Shown here: one piece after another, positions 35,710-44,503 of the stretch
Position numbering within the stretch: the stretch's first letter is position 1
How the letters are laid out: the number at the start of each line of letters is the position of its first letter
DNA from: an uncultured Prevotellaceae bacterium
GTDB taxonomy: Bacteria; Bacteroidota; Bacteroidia; Bacteroidales; Bacteroidaceae
DNA length: 64,000 bases
Assembly (NCBI GenBank): GCA_902768785.1
Contig: CACXMM010000013.1
Span: 1 to 64,000, forward strand
Reading direction: 5' to 3'
Position numbers and translations under genes: made by a program
Notes under the pieces: generated by a model
Told to the model about the DNA's origin: nothing
Database searches by the model: none
What the model saw: only the letters and a program-made list of their open reading frames with translations

Positions 35710-36558
35710 TTATTCCACCAGCTTCACCAGTTTCCACTCCCCTCCCATCCGTTTGAACGTCATCTCCAGCTCTTGTCCGTTGGAAATGCCGCGCAGCAAC
35801 AGAATCTTCTGATTGCCCTTGGTGATATTCTCACCATAGACGACATTGTAAAGGACACCTGATGGCAGTTCACCTGGTGATACCTCTTCCCACTGCTCTG
35901 GGGTAATCGTTCCCGACATGTCCTTGGAGTCATCCTCCGGGTCGGGCCCTTTGAAATCAATAGTTTCATTTAGGCTCTCTGCCTGGAATATGCTGTCGGT
36001 GGCAAAATGCTGGTAGAAATTCAAGAACGAGGCATTCCCCCCTACATCAATATGATGATCCTCCACCGAGGTGAGCATCCACTGTCCGTTCAGGCGGTTG
36101 AAATGGTAGGATTTCACCATATTCTTATCTAAGAATATTTTTTCCACCCTGACCTGATTGATACTGGTATCCTTTGACAATTGGAGGTCTTTCTTCGAGT
36201 CAAGAATCTGCGTATAGAAGTTCTGGGGAAAATAGAAACGTTCTGTCTTCCACTCCCTGGCAGTGACGGCAACGGGCTTGGTACCCTTCCCGTCAGACAA
36301 AGGGAACTGGATTCTGCTCACCTGAAAATTCCGGTTACTGGCGAAGTTGAAAAAGAAATCATCGAACAATTCATCTGCAGCCTTGGGTATAGGCTGCTCA
36401 GCGATCAGCTCTTCCAGCGTATCCATAGCTACGGTATCGGCCATGGAATCCAGCGCAGTACTATCCGCCATCGACACAGGCTTCCCTTCTTTGCAGCCTG
36501 CTGTCCACAGCATCATGCAAATGCATGAAATAACGACTACATAAACCCCTTTCTTCAT
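35710..36558 (-). CDS. DUF4348 lipoprotein
   Basis: 282 aa. Lipobox WTAGC (Cys about 22), a linker rich in Asp, Ser and Met, then a globular domain (DELFDDFFFNFASNRNFQ, repeated KGxxLxL units, RMGGEWKLVKL at the end) that I recognise as DUF4348, a Bacteroidales-restricted family of unknown function. First gene of the murB unit, 6 bases before murB. A role in envelope homeostasis is only inferred from context. Confidence 0.75.
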   Translation of the reverse strand: MKKGVYVVVISCICMMLWTAGCKEGKPVSMADSTALDSMADTVAMDTLEELIAEQPIPKAADELFDDFFFNFASNRNFQVSRIQFPLSDGKGTKPVAVTAREWKTERFYFPQNFYTQILDSKKDLQLSKDTSINQVRVEKIFLDKNMVKSYHFNRLNGQWMLTSVEDHHIDVGGNASFLNFYQHFATDSIFQAESLNETIDFKGPDPEDDSKDMSGTITPEQWEEVSPGELPSGVLYNVVYGENITKGNQKILLLRGISNGQELEMTFKRMGGEWKLVKLVE

Positions 36559-36673
36559 ACGTCCTTATCCACTATTCTTTGGATATTCTCTCAAATTGCC
36601 GCAAAATTACAAAAAAATAATGAAACAAAGAATAGGATGCCGTTTTTTTATTCAACTAATCCAGAAAAAACAT

Positions 36674-36681
36674 TACCTTTG
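36674..36681 (+). promoter_or_regulatory. -7 element of the cation efflux gene
   Basis: TACCTTTG, 18 bases before the ATG at 36700; supports that start over an in-frame ATG at 36637. Confidence 0.6.
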
Positions 36682-36699
36682 CATCCGAATAGGCTTATC

Positions 36700-37605
36700 A
36701 TGAGCCATCGTCAAGATTACATGAGCAGAGAAAAAGAAATATACAAGGTGACGCTGGTGGGCAGCGCAGGCAATGCAGCACTGCTTACCTTCAAATTCAT
36801 TGCTGGCATTTTAGGTAATAGCTCAGCGATGATTGCCGATGCCGTTCATTCACTGTCAGACTTCGTCACCGACCTCCTGGTACTGGTATTTGTGAGTATC
36901 AGTGCCAAGCCACAGGACCAGTCACACGACTACGGACATGGAAAATTTGAAACCATAGCCTCCTTCCTTATCGGACTGGCACTGATAGCCGCAGCTACGG
37001 GCATTGTGGTCTCGGGTACAATGAAACTATTGTCATGGTGGGGCGGAGCCCAACTCGAATCTCCCGGACGGATAGCACTATGGGCAGCCCTGCTATCGAT
37101 TGCCATCAAGGAAATACTCTATCAATATACGGCCCGCCGAGGGCGTGACCTCAACTCTCAAGTGATGATCGCCAATGCCTGGCATCATCGCAGCGATGCT
37201 CTCTCATCTATCGGAGCAGCCCTTGGTATCGGTCTGGCCATTTGGCTGGGACAGCGCTGGACGGTATTCGACCCGCTGGCATCCATCGTTGTGGGACTGA
37301 TGTTGGTGAAGGTAGCCTACAAGTTACTCAAGATCAGCATCAATGAACTGACAGAGAGTTCATTACCGGCAGAGACAGAGCAGGAAATCATGCAGATCAT
37401 CCAGTCGTTCGACGATGTTCAGCAGCCTCACAACCTGCGCACCCGCCGCATCGGCAACCGCATTGCCATCGAGGCGCATGTACGGATGGACGGACAACTG
37501 CCCCTGCACATTGTCCACGAACGTGCCACCGCCATTGAGCGGAAGCTGAAGGAACACTTTGGCGCCAACACACACGTCGCCCTCCATATGGAACCCGTGA
37601 AATAG
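36700..37605 (+). CDS. Cation diffusion facilitator transporter
   Basis: 301 aa. Six membrane segments with the CDF metal sites: ADAVHSLSDFVTD (His-Asp pair), then HDYGHGKFE, and WHHRSDALSS in the fifth segment, followed by a cytoplasmic ACT-like metal-binding domain (RRIGNRIAIEAHVRMDG, ending in HVALHMEP). Exports Zn, Co, Fe or related divalent ions in exchange for protons. Start chosen from the -7 element at 36674-36681. Stands alone. Confidence 0.92.
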   Translation: MSHRQDYMSREKEIYKVTLVGSAGNAALLTFKFIAGILGNSSAMIADAVHSLSDFVTDLLVLVFVSISAKPQDQSHDYGHGKFETIASFLIGLALIAAATGIVVSGTMKLLSWWGGAQLESPGRIALWAALLSIAIKEILYQYTARRGRDLNSQVMIANAWHHRSDALSSIGAALGIGLAIWLGQRWTVFDPLASIVVGLMLVKVAYKLLKISINELTESSLPAETEQEIMQIIQSFDDVQQPHNLRTRRIGNRIAIEAHVRMDGQLPLHIVHERATAIERKLKEHFGANTHVALHMEPVK

Positions 37606-37628
37606 CTTTCCCAGTAGAAAGCCGTTTC
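37600..37628. terminator. Hairpin after the cation efflux gene
   Basis: GCTTTC (37605-37610) pairs with GAAAGC (37617-37622), with further GAAA/TTTC pairing outside. Lies between convergent genes; no clear T run. Confidence 0.35.
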
Positions 37629-37660
37629 ATCATCATATATCCAATACACACATAATTTAC

Positions 37661-37867
37661 TCAGTCTTTCATGTTACGAATGGACTGATGGATAAGGTCG
37701 GCACCTACAATGATGAGTATCACTGGAGCGCCATAAATAGCCCAAGGGTCATCAGCGACTCTCTCAAACCATGTGATGTGAACAACACCCCAGAGGGTGA
37801 ACAGTTTCAGCAGACTTGCTACTATAAAAATAATTCCGATGGTCAGTTTAAAAAACTTCATAATCAA
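37661..37867 (-). CDS. Small two-segment membrane protein
   Basis: 68 aa with two hydrophobic stretches (about 5-25 and 43-60). No family recognised. It lies 8 bases downstream of the putative anti-sigma gene, and so is probably part of the ECF sigma operon. M1 or M3 may be the true start. Confidence 0.6.
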   Translation of the reverse strand: MIMKFFKLTIGIIFIVASLLKLFTLWGVVHITWFERVADDPWAIYGAPVILIIVGADLIHQSIRNMKD

Positions 37868-37875
37868 ATGTTTTA

Positions 37876-38484
37876 TTAATTCTCAAATTCTTTCAGTTCT
37901 TCCAATCCGCGCTCTATCTCAATCATCTGCTGGGCATGGCGGCGCAGTTGCCATGCACCCACCACAAATGCCAGGGCAAAGGTGAGCAGCGTCAGTCCTA
38001 CCACCAGCCAGATTCTGGTGTTCAACTTGTATCCTGCGGCAGGATTGTATCCTAATTCTGAGATATAGAATAACACCATGGCCATAGTGACACAGGTGAT
38101 CGTCCAGAGCGATTCCCTATGACAGGCCTGCTTGTAACGCAGCACCTGACGACTGAGTTCATTACAGCGCTTGCACTCCAGATTGATTCCCGACAGCAAG
38201 ATAAGCTTCCATACCTGCGGGATATAGCCAATGACCATGGCTACCTCTACAATGATGAACGAGGTAGTACTGACAGGAGAATTTAAAAAGACGTAGGGGG
38301 CCACCACGCCCATAATGATCAGTCCTACCACGCAGTTGTAAAGGCTGAGCCCGTAGAGACGGTCGAGGGCCGTCTTGGTTTTCTGCGCAACCATTTCCTT
38401 CACCATGCGCAGGTTTACAAATTCTGTTTCAGCCAGACGCTTATCGAATGTGTTCCAACTGGCTTTTAATTCTTCAAGTTCCAT
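37876..38484 (-). CDS. Membrane protein of the ECF sigma operon, possible anti-sigma factor
   Basis: 202 aa. A cytoplasmic helical N-terminus (LKASWNTFDKRLAETEF), four membrane segments and a short charged tail. It is 34 bases downstream of the ECF sigma gene on the same strand. Position and topology suggest it holds the sigma factor at the membrane, but it shows no zinc-binding HxxxCxxC anti-sigma motif, so the role is inferred from context alone. Confidence 0.65.
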   Translation of the reverse strand: MELEELKASWNTFDKRLAETEFVNLRMVKEMVAQKTKTALDRLYGLSLYNCVVGLIIMGVVAPYVFLNSPVSTTSFIIVEVAMVIGYIPQVWKLILLSGINLECKRCNELSRQVLRYKQACHRESLWTITCVTMAMVLFYISELGYNPAAGYKLNTRIWLVVGLTLLTFALAFVVGAWQLRRHAQQMIEIERGLEELKEFEN

Positions 38485-38518
38485 ATCACTTACTTAGTTT
38501 AATCATTTACATGATGCA

Positions 38519-39043
38519 TTAAGAATGATGCATTGTCTTCAGTTTCTCTTTTGTACGATTGAGCTTCACGGCGACATTTGCCTTAGAGATACCAAGGATA
38601 TCGGCCATTTCCTGGTAGCTCCGTTCTTCAAGCCAGAGGAGAATCAGCGCGCGTTCCAATTTCCCCAGTTGGTTGATCAGCCGGTAGAGTTCATGGAGTT
38701 GTCCCGTTTTGCTTTCCTCGTCGGCTACCAAACTGGCCACGTCAGCTGTCATGGGAATGGTCTGCGGACGAGTGTGAGAGCGGCGCAGAAAAGTGATGCA
38801 GGTATTCATGGCGATGCGATAAACCCATGTGTTGAGTGTGCTGTCACCACGATAGCGGGGAAAACTCTTCCAGAGATTGAGCACTGTCTCCTGGAACAGG
38901 TCGTTCAGGTCATCCTGATCCTTGGCGTACATGTAGCACACCTTGTAGATAACGCGTTTCTGCGCATCCATCATGTCCAGGAATTCTTTTTCTAAATCGA
39001 TTGTCTCCATGTCTTGCTCATTCATACATCCCATTAGTCGCAT
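38519..39043 (-). CDS. ECF-type RNA polymerase sigma factor
   Basis: 174 aa. Region 2 (YMYAKDQDDLNDLFQETVL, then WVYRIAMNTCITFLRR) and region 4 HTH (RSYQEMADILGISKANVAV), the Bacteroidetes ECF class that acts with a membrane partner. Starts at 39043, 39031 or 39025 are all possible from frame alone. First gene of the operon with the putative anti-sigma and the small membrane protein. Confidence 0.9.
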   Translation of the reverse strand: MRLMGCMNEQDMETIDLEKEFLDMMDAQKRVIYKVCYMYAKDQDDLNDLFQETVLNLWKSFPRYRGDSTLNTWVYRIAMNTCITFLRRSHTRPQTIPMTADVASLVADEESKTGQLHELYRLINQLGKLERALILLWLEERSYQEMADILGISKANVAVKLNRTKEKLKTMHHS

Positions 39044-39157
39044 GAAATGTGAAATAATTACAGTCTGGTACTACTTTTTTCTTTTCAGTATGATTACGGT
39101 TGCAAATATACATAGTATCATCAATATCTGCAAGTTTTTAAGGATTGTCCGCTAAAA

Positions 39158-39350
39158 TTTGGTTTTCCATTCTCTCTTTTTTAGTATCTTTGACTTCGTC
39201 GAAATTACTATGCACTCGGAAAAGCTCAAATAAATTTGGCTCTTCTCTCGTTTTTTAGTAACTTTGCGATAGAAATCACGAAGTTACGCTGTCTCGGAAG
39301 AAAAAACAAACGCGTTTGTTTTGTTCTTCGCTCGACTTTTCGTAACTTTG
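39158..39350 (+). promoter_or_regulatory. Three tandem promoter-bearing repeats upstream of pheS
   Basis: Three -33/-7 pairs: TTTG 39158-39161 with TATCTTTG 39185-39192 (spacer 23); TTTG 39235-39238 with TAACTTTG 39259-39266 (spacer 20); TTTG 39320-39323 with TAACTTTG 39343-39350 (spacer 19). Each sits in a degenerate unit of about 75 bp sharing AATTTGG, TTCTCTCG, TTTTTAGTA and CTCGGAA words. The last lies 28 bases before pheS. The whole gene-free interval 39044-39378 is this array plus AT-rich sequence. Confidence 0.75.
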
Positions 39351-39378
39351 CACCCAAATTTGTAAATTCAAGATAATC

Positions 39379-40419
39379 ATGATACTTGACAAGATTGAAG
39401 AACTTCTCAAAGAAGTGAGTGAACTGTCTGCTTCAAACGCAGAAGAAATTGAGGCTTTGCGACTGAAGTATCTCAGTAAAAAAGGCGAGATCAATGCCTT
39501 GATGCAAGAGTTCCGTGATGTTGCGGCCGACCAGAAGAAGACCGTTGGTATCAAGATCAACGAACTGAAGCAGAAAGCCACAGAGCGTATCAATGCCCTG
39601 CGTGAAGAGACCGCAGCAGCAGAAGATACCACCAACCATATTGACCTCACCCGTACAGCCTACCCCATAGAGTTAGGTACGCGCCATCCGCTGACCATCG
39701 TACGTAATGAGATCATCGACATCTTCCAGCGTATGGGCTTCGTTTTAGCTGATGGTCCTGAGGTAGAGGATGACCTCCATGTGTTCACAAAGATGAACTT
39801 TGCCGCAGACCATCCTGCCCGTGACATGCAAGACACATTCTTTGTGGAACAGTCGGCCACAGGTGATGTCACGAAGAATATCCTCCTGCGCAGTCACACC
39901 TCCAGTGTACAGGCTCGCGTCATGGAGCGCCAGCAGCCACCTATCCGTATCATCTGTCCTGGACGAGTTTATCGCAACGAGGCCATTACCGCCCGTGCCC
40001 ACTGTTTCTTCCACCAGATTGAAGGATTGTATATCGACAAGAATGTATCGTTCACTGACCTGAAGCAGGTGCTGCTCTCCTTCGCCCGTGAACTGTTTGG
40101 AGCCGACACGAAGATCCGTCTTCGTCCCAGTTACTTCCCCTTCACAGAGCCCAGTGCCGAGATGGACATCTCCTGTCATATCTGTGGTGGAAAGGGTTGC
40201 GGTTTCTGCAAGCACACTGGTTGGGTGGAGATCTTAGGATGCGGAATGGTTGACCCGAACGTACTGGAACTCTGTGGCATCGACAGTAAGGTATATAGCG
40301 GCTATGCCTTCGGCTTAGGTGTGGAACGCATTACCAACTTGAAGTATCAGGTGAGCGACCTGCGTATGTTCTCCGAGAACGACACCCGTTTCCTGAAAGA
40401 GTTCGAGGCTGCCTACTAA
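39379..40419 (+). CDS. pheS: Phenylalanyl-tRNA synthetase alpha subunit
   Basis: 346 aa. N-terminal coiled coil, then class II core: motif 1 region (HPLTIVRNEIIDIFQRMGF), motif 2 (CPGRVYRNEAITARAH) and motif 3 (AFGLGVERIT). Pairs with PheT, which is not in this window, to charge tRNA-Phe. Driven by the three tandem promoters at 39158-39350 and closed by the terminator at 40442-40483, so it is a monocistronic unit. Confidence 0.97.
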   Translation: MILDKIEELLKEVSELSASNAEEIEALRLKYLSKKGEINALMQEFRDVAADQKKTVGIKINELKQKATERINALREETAAAEDTTNHIDLTRTAYPIELGTRHPLTIVRNEIIDIFQRMGFVLADGPEVEDDLHVFTKMNFAADHPARDMQDTFFVEQSATGDVTKNILLRSHTSSVQARVMERQQPPIRIICPGRVYRNEAITARAHCFFHQIEGLYIDKNVSFTDLKQVLLSFARELFGADTKIRLRPSYFPFTEPSAEMDISCHICGGKGCGFCKHTGWVEILGCGMVDPNVLELCGIDSKVYSGYAFGLGVERITNLKYQVSDLRMFSENDTRFLKEFEAAY

Positions 40420-40441
40420 GGATTTGCCCGGAAGCAGATAT

Positions 40442-40483
40442 AATAAGGAAAGGACTTACCTCACGGCAAGTCCTTTTCTTATT
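40442..40483. terminator. Bidirectional terminator after pheS
   Basis: A 16-bp stem with one mismatch (40442-40457 with 40468-40483, core AAGGACTT/AAGTCCTT). T-rich on the right side for pheS, A-rich on the left for the DUF2023 gene. Confidence 0.75.
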
Positions 40484-40547
40484 ATACAAAAACATTATGA
40501 ATTTTATTTAGCGAACAAGATTTACTCTCCACGCTACCAGTGGCCAT

Positions 40548-40928
40548 TTATTGAGCGCACTGACACTGACGGCACGACCGTTCTTTCCGTTCGCAATACC
40601 GTTCGCACTGCGCACAGATGTCATAACCCAGCATGGCACCGAGGATAAAGTCCTCCTCGGGGGTGAGCTGGTTCAGCGGACGTGTCACCATCATCTTGAT
40701 GGCATCCAGGCATTCACGCTTGCCAAAGAAAAGATTCAGACGGTCATTGCCCACAGGCTGAATGATGTAGCTGATACCGTTGCTCTGCAAGCGTTTCTCC
40801 GCATAATCCTTATAACGTTGGTTAAACGTAAAGAGGATCATGTTCCTTACACCCTTCTTGAACTCATAGATATGGTTCATGAGCACCTTCATATCAGCGG
40901 GTAATATCTCAGCCTGTATCATAATCAT
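40548..40928 (-). CDS. DUF2023 family protein
   Basis: 126 aa. KVLMNHIYEFKKGVRNMILFT and the C-terminal Cys-rich tail (CAQCERYCERKERSCRQCQC) mark DUF2023, a small family found beside flavodoxin genes. Function unknown; the terminal cysteine cluster could bind metal or an iron-sulfur cluster. The frame is open to 40985, but that would enter fldA; starts at 40928 or 40922 avoid most of the overlap. Co-transcribed with fldA. Confidence 0.8.
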   Translation of the reverse strand: MIMIQAEILPADMKVLMNHIYEFKKGVRNMILFTFNQRYKDYAEKRLQSNGISYIIQPVGNDRLNLFFGKRECLDAIKMMVTRPLNQLTPEEDFILGAMLGYDICAQCERYCERKERSCRQCQCAQ

Positions 40929-40951
40929 CCGTTTTATACGTTGATCTTTCT

Positions 40952-41446
40952 TTATTTCAGAGACGGTTGGATCTGTGCAATCCACGCATCGATACGACCA
41001 TCGGTCTTATCGTCCTCATTGATGTCATCGAGGGCCAGTCCTACGAACTGTCCATCAACCACAGCCTCAGAGTCGTCGAAGGAATAGCCATCGGTAGCCA
41101 CAGCACCTACCAAGGTTGCACCTGCCGACTTCGCCGCATTGTACAGCTCTGCCATGGCACCGCAGAAGGTATCACTATAGCTCTCACAGTCGCCACAGCC
41201 GAATACAGCCACCACTTTTCCGCTGAGGTCATTGCTCTTGAGCACCTCTACTCCCTCATACCAATCGTCCTGCAACTCACCAGCTCCCCATGTGGAAGTA
41301 CCGATAATCAAATTGTCGGCAGCCAGCGTGTCTTCGTTCATATCAGACACGTTTACTACTTCTGCACCCAGTTTCTCGCCAATCTTATTGGCGATACCCT
41401 CGCATGTTCCTGTCGAGGAGCCGAAAACTACTACTGTTTTACTCAT
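40952..41446 (-). CDS. fldA: Flavodoxin
   Basis: 164 aa, long-chain type. FMN phosphate loop GSSTGTCEGIA (about 9-19) and the isoalloxazine loops TSTWGAGELQDDW and FGCGDCESYSDTF. Low-potential one-electron carrier that can replace ferredoxin under iron limitation. Its promoter region holds an 18-bp palindrome (41478-41525), a possible operator. Confidence 0.95.
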   Translation of the reverse strand: MSKTVVVFGSSTGTCEGIANKIGEKLGAEVVNVSDMNEDTLAADNLIIGTSTWGAGELQDDWYEGVEVLKSNDLSGKVVAVFGCGDCESYSDTFCGAMAELYNAAKSAGATLVGAVATDGYSFDDSEAVVDGQFVGLALDDINEDDKTDGRIDAWIAQIQPSLK

Positions 41447-41477
41447 TTTTATTTCTTATTGTTGATGTGTATAAAAA

Positions 41478-41525
41478 ATCTTTGCACTGGGAAAAACGCC
41501 TTGTTCATTTTCCGAGTGCAAAGAT
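41478..41525. promoter_or_regulatory. 18-bp palindrome over the fldA promoter
   Basis: 41478-41495 and 41508-41525 are reverse complements at 17 of 18 positions (core TTTGCACT/AGTGCAAA), 12-nt spacer. The right arm contains most of the minus-strand -7 element TATCTTTG (41519-41526). A protein dimer bound here would block transcription. Confidence 0.6.
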
Positions 41526-41588
41526 AATGTGAAATACACAGTTGTGCAATACCTAAAAATAGGGTTTCAATCAAATACCTACAAATGA

Positions 41589-43790
41589 TTAGTGGGATTT
41601 GCGGATCAGGAAAGAGCCGGTAAGACCAGGCTGCTGACTATGGAGCTGCACAGCATAGACACCGGCGGGAAGAACGCTGATATCCACCTGTTGTTCGGCT
41701 GTCCCTCCAGTAAGCTGCCTTCGTGACACCAGGGAGCCCCCTACCCCATAGATAGCCACGTTCAGAGCTTGCCGCAAGGGCTCGTTGAAACATAATCTCA
41801 TGCAGTCGTCCTGCAGGATGACCTGCACCTTCCGAGGCTGATCAGACGTTATCTCCTTGATACCGCTCAGTCCGAGCAGATAGAGGAGTCCACGGTAGGC
41901 ATCAATCTCTCCCCATCCGTATTGGTTATTGGGATAATCTAAAGTGGGATCATGACGGATACTGGTCTGCGCTATCACATCTTTAATCTCATCGGGTGTC
42001 AGATCAGGTCGTGCCTGCAACCATAAGGCGATGATGCCGCTGACAACGGGTGTTGACATCGATGTACCAATATCTATGCGCCACGGATAGCTTCGGTCCT
42101 GATAAGTGCTGTAGGTGATGTCCCAGCCATCAGAAGTGGGGTGTTCCTCTCTATAGAAGCTGCTGTAGGAGGAAACGACATTCGTACCGTTTGCCAGCAC
42201 GTCGGGTTTGATACGCCCATCAACAGTGGGTCCCACACTGGAATAGTCAGCCACCTCCCCATTCTGTCCGCGGTTGCTGTTGATGTAGTTGCCTTTGTGG
42301 TTGACAATACCCGTACGGTAGGCAGAAGCCCCCACACAGATGACTGCCGGGGCTGTACCTGGCGAATACACGCAATGGGTGTTTTCCCCTCCCGTCAATG
42401 CAGGATTATAATCCTTCTCGGCTCTGATGGAGCCCGTGTCGGAATAAAAATCAGCCTCAACACCCTCTCCTACGATCTCTACAGAGAAGAAATAGCCGGT
42501 ATAGCCGAAACGTCCCATGCTCTTGATGCCCACCTCATATACCATGCGGCTCTTGTCAAAGCTGAAGGGATAGGCACCGATTTCGAAGATATGTTGTTTC
42601 TTTAACAAATCGATGGTGTCGTTCAATAGTGAGTCGGGAGCCGATAGAATCCGCTCGGATGAAACCACCAGGGTGTCGGCACGTGTGGCACTGGCGTAAG
42701 AGATAAAACGCAGACTCATCGGCTTGTCGGCAATCACACGGAAGGAATAAGTTCTGTCGTACCTTCTCAAGAAAGTACCTTCCGATTCCTGTTCGGGGGA
42801 TTTATGAAAATAGGAGTTGGAACCGCCCTCGTTTCCTGCAGAGGCAACAATGATCCTTCCTGGGCCCACCATCTGCTCAAGGACCTCGTACAACAACTGG
42901 TCATCACCGGAGAAATCCTGATGGGACCCTTCACTGAAAGAGACCACACACGGTTTCCCCTGTGACTCGGCATAATCGAGGATATACTTAAACCCCAGCG
43001 CATCGGTGGCCGAGGTATATTTGTAATAGTTCACCGAGTCGATATACTCTTTGTCATCGGTCACTGCATTACTCACCAGACAGATGTCACTCTCATAGGC
43101 TATACCCCGAAATGGAGTATCGTAGCCAGAACCAGCCGCAATACCCAGAGTATGCGTTCCATGACCTTGTGTCAGACCATCACGGGAATGGGCATAGCGC
43201 AGGATATCCTCTTGCGTCGTATATTCGGCACCCACAAACAAATCACTGTCCAGTGTATCAACCGACAACTGATCCCAGAAGCGTTTGATTCTGTAGTTCT
43301 CCATCGTGGCATCATAGAAATTAGGATGCGTCAGGTCGAAACCGATATCCTCGACACCCACAATCACTCCCTTTCCCGTATAAGCCTGCGGTAGCCCTGT
43401 CCCCCAATAGACTGGCTCCACCTTATTAATAATATAGGTGGTGTCCAGGAGGGCTGTATGTCGCTCCCCTGCCTCGATGCGCTGCACATGACGGTTCAGC
43501 GACAAGCCAGACAGCTGGTTTAGCGGGATACTGGCGATATAAATATCACCGAATTGTGCCAGCTTCCGACAATGGTGCTCTTCGAAAACACGGTCGGCAT
43601 CGTCGGAGACACGGACAAAAGCGCACATCGATGGCGTCTGCTGATGAAGTGCCGGTGCCTGTCTGCGGGTGGTATGCTGAGTTTTGACAGCACGACGCAC
43701 CCAAGACGACATCTTCTGATAGTCGGCTCGCTGGGCCATCACCATGACAGCCCCCAACAACCCAAGTAGGAACAAGGCTATTCTCTTCAT
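41589..43790 (-). CDS. S8 family subtilisin-like protease with sorting domain
   Basis: 733 aa. Signal peptide (about 19 residues); catalytic Asp148 (VGVEDIGFD), His210 (GHGTHTLG) and Ser near 580 (GTSMSTPVVSG), with a long insertion between His and Ser domains. The last 75 residues (ALNVAIYGVGGSLVSRR, then PAGVYAVQL and SFLIRK) look like a type A T9SS sorting domain, so the protease is probably secreted through the type IX system and attached at the surface. No obvious partner gene beside it. Confidence 0.92.
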   Translation of the reverse strand: MKRIALFLLGLLGAVMVMAQRADYQKMSSWVRRAVKTQHTTRRQAPALHQQTPSMCAFVRVSDDADRVFEEHHCRKLAQFGDIYIASIPLNQLSGLSLNRHVQRIEAGERHTALLDTTYIINKVEPVYWGTGLPQAYTGKGVIVGVEDIGFDLTHPNFYDATMENYRIKRFWDQLSVDTLDSDLFVGAEYTTQEDILRYAHSRDGLTQGHGTHTLGIAAGSGYDTPFRGIAYESDICLVSNAVTDDKEYIDSVNYYKYTSATDALGFKYILDYAESQGKPCVVSFSEGSHQDFSGDDQLLYEVLEQMVGPGRIIVASAGNEGGSNSYFHKSPEQESEGTFLRRYDRTYSFRVIADKPMSLRFISYASATRADTLVVSSERILSAPDSLLNDTIDLLKKQHIFEIGAYPFSFDKSRMVYEVGIKSMGRFGYTGYFFSVEIVGEGVEADFYSDTGSIRAEKDYNPALTGGENTHCVYSPGTAPAVICVGASAYRTGIVNHKGNYINSNRGQNGEVADYSSVGPTVDGRIKPDVLANGTNVVSSYSSFYREEHPTSDGWDITYSTYQDRSYPWRIDIGTSMSTPVVSGIIALWLQARPDLTPDEIKDVIAQTSIRHDPTLDYPNNQYGWGEIDAYRGLLYLLGLSGIKEITSDQPRKVQVILQDDCMRLCFNEPLRQALNVAIYGVGGSLVSRRQLTGGTAEQQVDISVLPAGVYAVQLHSQQPGLTGSFLIRKSH

Positions 43791-43860
43791 ATACCTTGCA
43801 AAATAAAAGAAAAAAAACGAAACGGCAAAATGTATTCACAGAAAAATGCGTGACACCACA

Positions 43861-43896
43861 AAAAACGGGAGCAGATGATTAATCATCTGCCCCCGA
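43861..43896 (-). terminator. Terminator of the 43920-44282 gene
   Basis: Stem of 15 bp with one mismatch (43867-43896, containing the perfect palindrome GCAGATGATTAATCATCTGC) followed on the minus strand by T6. Lies 24 bases after the gene's stop. Confidence 0.85.
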
Positions 43897-43919
43897 ACAT
43901 AATACCTCTCTCTTATTAC

Positions 43920-44282
43920 TTAGTCATTAAGACCACGGTTGTTCAAAGTAATGTTAAGCAGCAACAGGTACTTCTTGTACTGCTTGCTATCCAGAACGAT
44001 ACGCATATAACGGAGATCCTTGGCAATGGCGTTCATCATCATAGCCTTGCGTGACTCCTTGTTGGCAGCAGCCACACTCATCATATCGGCACAGAATGCC
44101 TGATGGATGTCCTGTACAGCCTCCTGCTGATCACTCGACAAGTTCAGGGCATCGCCCAGTCTTTGATAATTCACCTCCATCTTGTAGGCATCCACGTTGT
44201 TTACCATGTTGAGGTTCTCATCCTCTGCAAATGTCATAGTCATGCTGAGCACAGCTACAACGGTTAAAAACAATCTTTTCAT
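43920..44282 (-). CDS. Small exported protein of unknown function
   Basis: 120 aa. Signal peptide ends near residue 19 (MTFAED). The mature part is helical and rich in Ala, Met and Asn (NLSSDQQEAVQDIHQAF, then NKESRKAMMMNAIAKDLRYM). It resembles in composition the Spy/CpxP-like helical periplasmic chaperones but lacks the LTxxQ motif, so this is only a guess. Separate unit, closed by a strong terminator. Confidence 0.7.
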   Translation of the reverse strand: MKRLFLTVVAVLSMTMTFAEDENLNMVNNVDAYKMEVNYQRLGDALNLSSDQQEAVQDIHQAFCADMMSVAAANKESRKAMMMNAIAKDLRYMRIVLDSKQYKKYLLLLNITLNNRGLND

Positions 44283-44468
44283 CTTTTTTTCCTTTCTTTT
44301 TTTGTTATCCTTAAATGTTATCCTGATGCACCTCTACGGTGCTTTTTCCGGGTGCAAAGTTACGGCGATTTTTAATTCCCACCATGGTTTTTATCACACT
44401 GTTTGCGCAAACAGTCCACTTTTTTGACGTAAATCAAAGAAATAAGTGATATTTTGAAAAATAATCAT

Positions 44469-44476
44469 TACCTTTG
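44469..44476 (+). promoter_or_regulatory. -7 element of slyD-aroC
   Basis: TACCTTTG, 28 bases before the slyD start. Confidence 0.6.
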
Positions 44477-44503
44477 CAACCCAAAGGATAAAATCGTATA
44501 AAT

